Source: a virus
Virus record (IMG/VR): IMGVR_UViG_3300021963_000500
Location: 1 to 29,054 of that record
Length of the DNA stretch: 29,054 nucleotides
Direction: 5' to 3' (one strand)
In this document: in pieces, positions 24,272 through 29,054 of the stretch
How positions within the stretch are numbered: position 1 is the first letter of the stretch
Layout: each line of letters starts with the position of its first letter
The notes under the pieces: model-generated
Database searches by the model: none
Seen by the model: only the letters and a program-made list of their open reading frames with translations
Told to the model about the DNA's origin: nothing
Made by a program: the position numbers and the translations under genes

Positions 24272-25273
24272 ATGGCAATTAAGAAAAATGACTTTAAATC
24301 AATTAAAGACAAGTTTTCTACATCCGCTAAATACAAACCCCAAAGATTCTTTGATTTAGGGGCTGAGTTTTTAGACGCGGTTGGACTACCAGGACCTGCC
24401 ATTGGACACATTAATATGTTGTTAGGTCATAGTGATACAGGAAAGACTACCGCGTTGGTTAAAACTGCGGTTGATGCTCAAAAGAAAAGTATTCTACCTG
24501 TATTCATTATCACAGAACAAAAATGGTCCTTTGAACACGCAAAACTAATGGGGTTTCAATGTGAGGAAGTAGTCGATGAGGAAACAGGAGAATTGGATTG
24601 GGATGGTTTTTACATCTTCAATAACAATTTTGATTACATCGAACAAATTACTGATTATATCAACGATTTGTTAGATGCACAAGAAAAAGGAGATTTGGAT
24701 TACAGTTTATTATTCCTTTGGGATTCTGTAGGTTCTGTTCCTTGTAAAATGACTTACGAAGGTAAGGGAGGTAAACAACACAACGCATCTGTTTTGGCGG
24801 ATAAGATTGGTATGGGTATTAACCAAAGAATCTCAGGAAGTCGTAAATCAGATTCTAAATTTGAAAACACTTTAGTTATTGTTAACCAACCTTGGGTTGA
24901 GTTACCTGACAATCCTTTCGGACAACCTAAGATTAAAGCTAAAGGTGGTGAAGCGATTTGGTTGAACTCATCATTAGTATTTTTATTCGGAAATCAAAAA
25001 GGTGCTGGCACAACAAAAATTACGGCTACTAAAGATAAAAGAACTGTTAAGTTTGCATCACGAACTAAGGTATCTGTTATGAAAAACCACATCAATGGAC
25101 TTGGTTATGAGGACGGTAAGATTATAGTAACCCCACATGGTTTCATTGCGGGAAAAGAATCGTCAGAAGAAAAGGCTTCAATTGAAAAGTACAAAAAAGA
25201 ATACGCGGAGTATTGGAATCAAATTATCGGAACCGAGGGTGACTTTGATTTGAGAGAAGAAAAAGAACAGTAA
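24272..25273 (+). CDS. uvsX: UvsX-like recombinase (RecA family)
   Basis: A 333-residue ATP-dependent strand-exchange protein that forms filaments on DNA and drives recombination-dependent replication and repair. Walker A is GHSDTGKT at 52-59; the RecA catalytic-Glu segment lies at FIITEQKW (78-85); Walker B is SLLFLWDSV around 145-152. A DNA-binding loop region follows (KGGKQHNASVLADKIG), then the VIVNQPWVELPDNPFG segment characteristic of phage UvsX. The C-terminus is short and acidic (DFDLREEKEQ). Length is near T4 UvsX (391) minus part of its C-terminal region. It lies between SSB and RNase H genes. The leader is A-rich with no Shine-Dalgarno sequence. Confidence 0.92.
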   Translation: MAIKKNDFKSIKDKFSTSAKYKPQRFFDLGAEFLDAVGLPGPAIGHINMLLGHSDTGKTTALVKTAVDAQKKSILPVFIITEQKWSFEHAKLMGFQCEEVVDEETGELDWDGFYIFNNNFDYIEQITDYINDLLDAQEKGDLDYSLLFLWDSVGSVPCKMTYEGKGGKQHNASVLADKIGMGINQRISGSRKSDSKFENTLVIVNQPWVELPDNPFGQPKIKAKGGEAIWLNSSLVFLFGNQKGAGTTKITATKDKRTVKFASRTKVSVMKNHINGLGYEDGKIIVTPHGFIAGKESSEEKASIEKYKKEYAEYWNQIIGTEGDFDLREEKEQ

Positions 25274-25293
25274 TAACTATAAACCAACAACAA

Positions 25294-26298
25294 GTGATAA
25301 AAACATTATTAGTAGATGGAAATAACCTTCTAAAGATTGGATTTCATGGGGTAAAGGACTTTTACCACGAAGGTAAACATGTTGGTGGGGTATGGCATTT
25401 TTTAAACACTGTTAGACGTTTTATTGAAGAACAAAATTTTGACAAAGTTGTAGTATTTTGGGATGGAGAAGAGAACTCATTAAGTAGGAAACTTCTCTAT
25501 CCGAGATACAAAGAAAATAGAATTGTTGAAATTAATGAACAAAAAGTAACATCATTCCAAGAACAAAAAGAACGAGTAAAACAATACTTAGAGGAAATGT
25601 TCGTGAGACAAATCAACATCACTAACAATGAGGCGGATGATTTAATTGCTTACTATTGTCAAATTTCGCATAACGAATTTAAAACCATTTTTTCATCAGA
25701 TAAAGACCTTACACAACTTATCTCAGATAAAGTGAGTATCTATTCCCCATCGGCGAAACAAACGTATAAGAACGGGGACAAAATCAAAATGTATGAATGT
25801 TCTATTCCACATGAGAATGTGAAAACTTATAAAATATTGTCGGGAGATAAATCAGATAATATTGATGGGATTTATTATTTAGGTGAGAAAACTTTAATCA
25901 AATTATTCCCTGAGCTACTTGACGAAACAGTTAATCTAACCGATATTTTAACAAAGGCGGAAAGATTATTATCTGAAGATAAAGACAATACGGTCTTAAA
26001 AAATCTTCTGTCAGGGAAAACAAAAACAGGTATTTACGGAAACGAATTTTTTGAGATAAATGAAAAGATTGTAGACTTATCAAACCCATTAATTACCGAT
26101 GAAGGTAAACAATTAGTTGAACTGTATTATACAGAATCATTAGACCCTGATGGGAGGGGACACCGAAATATTATTAAAATGATGATGGAAGACGGATTTT
26201 TCAAATTCCTACCTAAAGGGGACGATAATTGGGTGAAATTCCTAACCCCATTTTTAAAATTAACAAGAAAAGAAAAGAAAAAATTTAAACAAAAATAA
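25294..26298 (+). CDS. rnh: RNase H / 5'-3' nuclease (FEN family, T4 Rnh-like)
   Basis: A 334-residue flap-endonuclease-family enzyme that removes RNA primers and 5' flaps during lagging-strand synthesis. The metal-binding acids are in place: D8 in LLVDGNN, D57 in FWDGEE, E113-x-D115-D116 in NEADDLIAYY, D136 and D138 in SSDKDL, and D185, D188 and D191 in GDKSDNIDG, which leads into the helix-hairpin-helix (YYLGEKTLIKLF). The R-Y-K-x-N-R motif (71-76) is the arch/clamp base. The C-terminus is lysine-rich. Size is near T4 Rnh (305). The start is GTG at 25294; it places D8 as in the family and no upstream ATG is available. Its stop lies one base before the next ATG. Confidence 0.88.
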   Translation: MIKTLLVDGNNLLKIGFHGVKDFYHEGKHVGGVWHFLNTVRRFIEEQNFDKVVVFWDGEENSLSRKLLYPRYKENRIVEINEQKVTSFQEQKERVKQYLEEMFVRQINITNNEADDLIAYYCQISHNEFKTIFSSDKDLTQLISDKVSIYSPSAKQTYKNGDKIKMYECSIPHENVKTYKILSGDKSDNIDGIYYLGEKTLIKLFPELLDETVNLTDILTKAERLLSEDKDNTVLKNLLSGKTKTGIYGNEFFEINEKIVDLSNPLITDEGKQLVELYYTESLDPDGRGHRNIIKMMMEDGFFKFLPKGDDNWVKFLTPFLKLTRKEKKKFKQK

Positions 26299-26299
26299 C

Positions 26300-26752
26300 A
26301 TGAGAGACCAAGACACAACCAAATTAGAATTCTTAATGATGGTTAACGACAACATCATCGTTCAACGATTTTTCAACGTCAGAGAATACAATCCTGACGC
26401 TAAAAGTTCTACAGAATTGTATGAATACCTTTATGACTTTAAAGGTCAATTGGAAAGAGAATTGAAAATGAAATCTGTTACCTATATGTTGGACAATACA
26501 TATGAGATTTCACAGAATCCTGCAATGTTAGAGACATCAAATACTGAAGGTCCTGAACATTTTAACATTTTTATTAAGTCAGGTGACATGACAATTTGTC
26601 ATAGAAGAATGGACGCTAAAGTCTTCCCGCCTAAAATAAGATATACCGTAGACATACGTCCGCACATAAAAAGTATACTTTCGGATTTGACTGACATTTT
26701 TTCCTCTAAAAATTTAACATACGAGTTCGCTGGAATTCCGACAAAGGGGTAA
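26300..26752 (+). CDS. Unknown protein between RNase H and helicase genes
   Basis: A 150-residue soluble protein that I do not recognise. It begins with a hydrophobic helix (TKLEFLMMVNDNIIVQRFF), has a charged middle (YEYLYDFKGQLERELK), a beta-type part (HFNIFIKSGDMTICHRRM) and a C-terminal helix (IKSILSDLTDIFSS). No cysteine cluster or nucleotide-binding motif is visible. It starts one base after the RNase H stop, and the helicase gene begins 28 bases after it. Embedding in a replication operon suggests a replication or transcription accessory factor, but the sequence itself gives no function. Confidence 0.75.
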   Translation: MRDQDTTKLEFLMMVNDNIIVQRFFNVREYNPDAKSSTELYEYLYDFKGQLERELKMKSVTYMLDNTYEISQNPAMLETSNTEGPEHFNIFIKSGDMTICHRRMDAKVFPPKIRYTVDIRPHIKSILSDLTDIFSSKNLTYEFAGIPTKG

Positions 26753-26759
26753 TATTTAT
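26753..26759 (+). promoter_or_regulatory. Weak TATTTAT element before the helicase gene
   Basis: TATTTAT begins one base after the stop of the upstream gene and 28 bases before the helicase ATG. The following bases (CTTATACAAAAC) fit the A-rich consensus less well than at the structural genes. Confidence 0.25.
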
Positions 26760-26780
26760 CTTATACAAAACTTAAAAAAT

Positions 26781-28160
26781 ATGGCGTCAAACAAAAACTT
26801 TGATTATCTCGGAAGTAATTTTCAAATCCAATTATTAAATCAAATCGTAGTAGATAAAGACTTTTCAAGGTCTATTATTGATGTGATTGAAACTAATTAT
26901 TTTGAAAACAAATACTTCAAGATAATCATACAAATGATTAAAGAGTACTACTCTAAATACGAACACACACCAACGTTTGACACTTTAGAACAAATCACAA
27001 AGTCGGAATTACAACAAGAATTAGCATCTAAAATTGTTTTAGATACTTTAACTAAAATTAAGGATGCTCCTATTGAAGGACAAGAATTTGTTCAAGAGAA
27101 AGCGTTGAAATTTTGTAAACAACAAGAATTACAAAAGGCTATTACCAAAGCACAAAAAGTGATTGATGGTGGAGAGTTTGAAAACTACGATACATTAGAG
27201 ACTTTGGTAAGAGAAGCATTACAGATTGGTGAGAGAGAAGACGGAATGTCGGATGTTTTCGCAAATTTGGATGAGGTATTGAACGAGGATTATCGTCACC
27301 CAATCCCTATGGGAATACCAGGTATTGATAGACTACTTAAAGGTGGTCTCGCTAAGGGAGAAATCGGTGTTGTATTAGCACCAACAGGGGTTGGTAAATC
27401 AACGTTATTAACTAAAATTGCTAACCACTCATTTAATTTAGGATATAACGTACTTCAAATATTTTTTGAAGACAACCCTAAAATTATTCAAAGAAAACAC
27501 ATTACATTGTGGACCAAAGTACATCCTGATGAATTAACCTTGAAGAAAGAAGAGGTTATGGCGAAAGTCAAATCAATTAAAGACTCTATGGAGAATAAGT
27601 TGATTATGAAAAAACTACCATCAGATACTGTAACAATGTTACAAATCAAAAATCAAATTAGAAAGATGATTGCTGACGGAGTTAAAGTTGACATGGTGTT
27701 ACTTGATTATATTGATTGTGTTGTACCTGACAAGAACTTAGGTGATGAATGGAAATCTGAAGGGTCTGTAATGAGAGGATTTGAAGCAATGTGTCACGAA
27801 TTAAATCTTGTAGGTTGGACTGCGACCCAAGGTAATAGAAGTTCAATCTCTTCCGAGGTTGTAACTACAGACCAAATGGGTGGGTCAATCAAAAAAGCTC
27901 AAGTTGGTCACGTAATCATTTCCGTGGCAAAAACTTTACAACAAAAAGAAATGAAACTAGCGACAATCGCTATAACTAAATCACGAATTGGAGATGATGG
28001 TGTTGTATTTGAAAACTGTAAATTTGATAACGGTATGTTAGAAATTGATACAGAATCGTCCGTAACTTTCTTAGGTCTTGAAGAACAGAATGAAGAAAAG
28101 AATAGACAGAGAATCAAAGATTTATTGGACAAAAGAAAACAAAGAGAAGAAAAAAATTAA
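26781..28160 (+). CDS. 41: Replicative DNA helicase (gp41 / DnaB family)
   Basis: A 459-residue hexameric helicase that unwinds the replication fork on the lagging strand. Residues about 1-150 are the helical N-terminal domain. The RecA-like motor follows: Walker [10 protein letters not shown] at 200-208, catalytic Glu in IFFED (E230), Walker B MVLLDYID at 305-312, and TATQGNR around 348-352 as sensor, replacing DnaB's usual QLNR-type motif. The C-terminus ([15 protein letters not shown]-type region, then [13 protein letters not shown]) carries the basic finger of the DnaB family. Length matches T4 gp41 (475). No separate primase-helicase fusion is present, so a primase gene should lie elsewhere. 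NrdB starts five bases after its stop. Confidence 0.9.
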   Translation: MASNKNFDYLGSNFQIQLLNQIVVDKDFSRSIIDVIETNYFENKYFKIIIQMIKEYYSKYEHTPTFDTLEQITKSELQQELASKIVLDTLTKIKDAPIEGQEFVQEKALKFCKQQELQKAITKAQKVIDGGEFENYDTLETLVREALQIGEREDGMSDVFANLDEVLNEDYRHPIPMGIPGIDRLLKGGLAKGEIGVVLAPTGVGKSTLLTKIANHSFNLGYNVLQIFFEDNPKIIQRKHITLWTKVHPDELTLKKEEVMAKVKSIKDSMENKLIMKKLPSDTVTMLQIKNQIRKMIADGVKVDMVLLDYIDCVVPDKNLGDEWKSEGSVMRGFEAMCHELNLVGWTATQGNRSSISSEVVTTDQMGGSIKKAQVGHVIISVAKTLQQKEMKLATIAITKSRIGDDGVVFENCKFDNGMLEIDTESSVTFLGLEEQNEEKNRQRIKDLLDKRKQREEKN

Positions 28161-28165
28161 AACAA

Positions 28166-29054
28166 ATGAACGAAAAGATATTAATTGAAAACCCTGACAG
28201 GTTTGTTATTTTCCCAATTCAACATAATGATATATGGGAATACTATAAAATGCACCAAGCAGCATTTTGGACGGCTGAAGAAATTGATTTAACAGGTGAT
28301 ATAAGAGATTGGGAAAACCTTTCTGATAATGAAAAATACTTTGTTAAAAATGTATTGTCGTTTTTCGCGGCATCTGATGGTATTGTTAATGAAAACTTAG
28401 CGGAAAACTTTTACAGAGAAGTTCAGTATCCTGAGGCAAAGTTCTTTTACGGTATTCAGTTGGCGATGGAAAATATACACTCACTAATGTATTCATTATT
28501 GATTGACACTTACGTCTCTAACGAACAAGAAAAAGATGAATGTTTCCATGCGATTGACCGATTACCAGCAGTTCAAAAGAAAGCGAAATGGGCGTTAGAA
28601 TGGATAGATAACGCATCATTCCAAGAAAGATTAGTTGCGTTTGCGGCCGTTGAGGGTATATTCTTCTCAGGTTCATTCTGTTCTATCTTTTGGTTAAAGT
28701 CGAGAGGTATTATGCAAGGATTGTGTAATGCGAACTCACTAATATTTAAAGATGAGAACCTACATTGTGATTTTGCAATTCACTTATTAAACAATCACTG
28801 TGAAAACAAACCATCTGAGAAAAGAATTAAAGAAATTCTATTTTCTGCATTGGAGATTGAAAAGGAGTTTATCACAGAGTCACTACCAGTATCATTGATT
28901 GGTATGAATTCAAATTTAATGAAACAATATCTTGAATTTGTGGTAGACGGGTTACTTATTAAATTTGGTTATAAGAAACACTTTAACGTGGAACAACCAT
29001 TCAAATTTATGGAACAAATTGCCGTGGAAACTAAAGGTAATTTCTTTGAGTCTA
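28166..29054 (+). CDS. nrdB: Class I ribonucleotide reductase small subunit (3' partial)
   Basis: The first 296 residues are present; the gene runs off the window end. NrdB holds the di-iron centre and tyrosyl radical used by NrdA to reduce ribonucleotides to deoxyribonucleotides. All metal ligands are visible: D71, E102, H105, E163, E197 and H200. The radical tyrosine is Y109 in ENIHSLMYS. Stretches such as [34 protein letters not shown] and LPVSLIGMN are of the eukaryote-like R2 type also found in Bacteroidota, not the Escherichia coli NrdB type. The usual length is about 320-340, so only the C-terminal tail that docks NrdA is missing. The ATG follows an A-rich leader five bases after the helicase stop. 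Confidence 0.95.
   Translation, partial: MNEKILIENPDRFVIFPIQHNDIWEYYKMHQAAFWTAEEIDLTGDIRDWENLSDNEKYFVKNVLSFFAASDGIVNENLAENFYREVQYPEAKFFYGIQLAMENIHSLMYSLLIDTYVSNEQEKDECFHAIDRLPAVQKKAKWALEWIDNASFQERLVAFAAVEGIFFSGSFCSIFWLKSRGIMQGLCNANSLIFKDENLHCDFAIHLLNNHCENKPSEKRIKEILFSALEIEKEFITESLPVSLIGMNSNLMKQYLEFVVDGLLIKFGYKKHFNVEQPFKFMEQIAVETKGNFFES

Noticed and set aside
1-29054. tRNA genes, CRISPR arrays, insertion sequences, integrase or attachment sites
   Set aside because: None seen: gaps are all under 150 bases, no repeat-spacer pattern and no transposase or integrase motif.

Overview
The window is part of the genome of a contractile-tailed, T4-like (myovirus-type) bacteriophage. It is AT-rich and almost entirely coded on the + strand, with very tight gene packing. 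No gene has a convincing Shine-Dalgarno sequence; start codons follow A-rich leaders, as in Bacteroidota. The class I ribonucleotide reductase small subunit is of the eukaryote-like type found in flavobacteria. Together these suggest a phage of a Bacteroidota (flavobacterial-type) host. The host call is inference; the phage call is secure.

Layout. Bases 1-976 hold the end of one unknown gene and two small unknown genes, one with a zinc ribbon. Bases 978-8163 are the tail-tube module: a gp15-like tail terminator/sheath stabiliser, a large tail sheath (gp18), a HAD-superfamily phosphatase-like gene, the tail tube (gp19), and a gp26-like tail assembly chaperone. The chaperone has a second short open frame that probably reaches the ribosome by +1 frameshifting. 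Bases 8203-22243 hold the tape measure protein and the baseplate hub module: a 1692-residue tube-initiator-like protein with an inserted OmpA-like domain, a LysM/gp53-like protein, and a 2249-residue hub-like protein ending in a glucosaminidase-like domain. Bases 22303-23236 hold two small proteins, one with a proline-rich tandem repeat. Bases 23333-29054 are DNA metabolism: SSB (gp32), UvsX recombinase, RNase H/5' nuclease, an unknown protein, DnaB-type helicase (gp41) and NrdB, which is cut by the window end.

Regulation. Strong intrinsic terminators follow the sheath, tube, proline-rich and SSB genes. A TATTTAT-plus-A-rich motif lies upstream of most genes that have a real leader and looks like a phage promoter. 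The SSB gene instead has a sigma70-like promoter. The only minus-strand gene found is a 54-residue ribbon-helix-helix-like protein at 2012-2176. It lies between gp15-like and sheath, and a perfect 18-bp palindrome sits between its putative promoter and its start codon.

Best leads: short N-terminal peptides ending in an (I/L)-x-E motif on several small proteins (possible capsid-targeting propeptides), the +1 frameshift candidate, the OmpA-like insertion lacking its usual Asp, and the RHH/operator unit.
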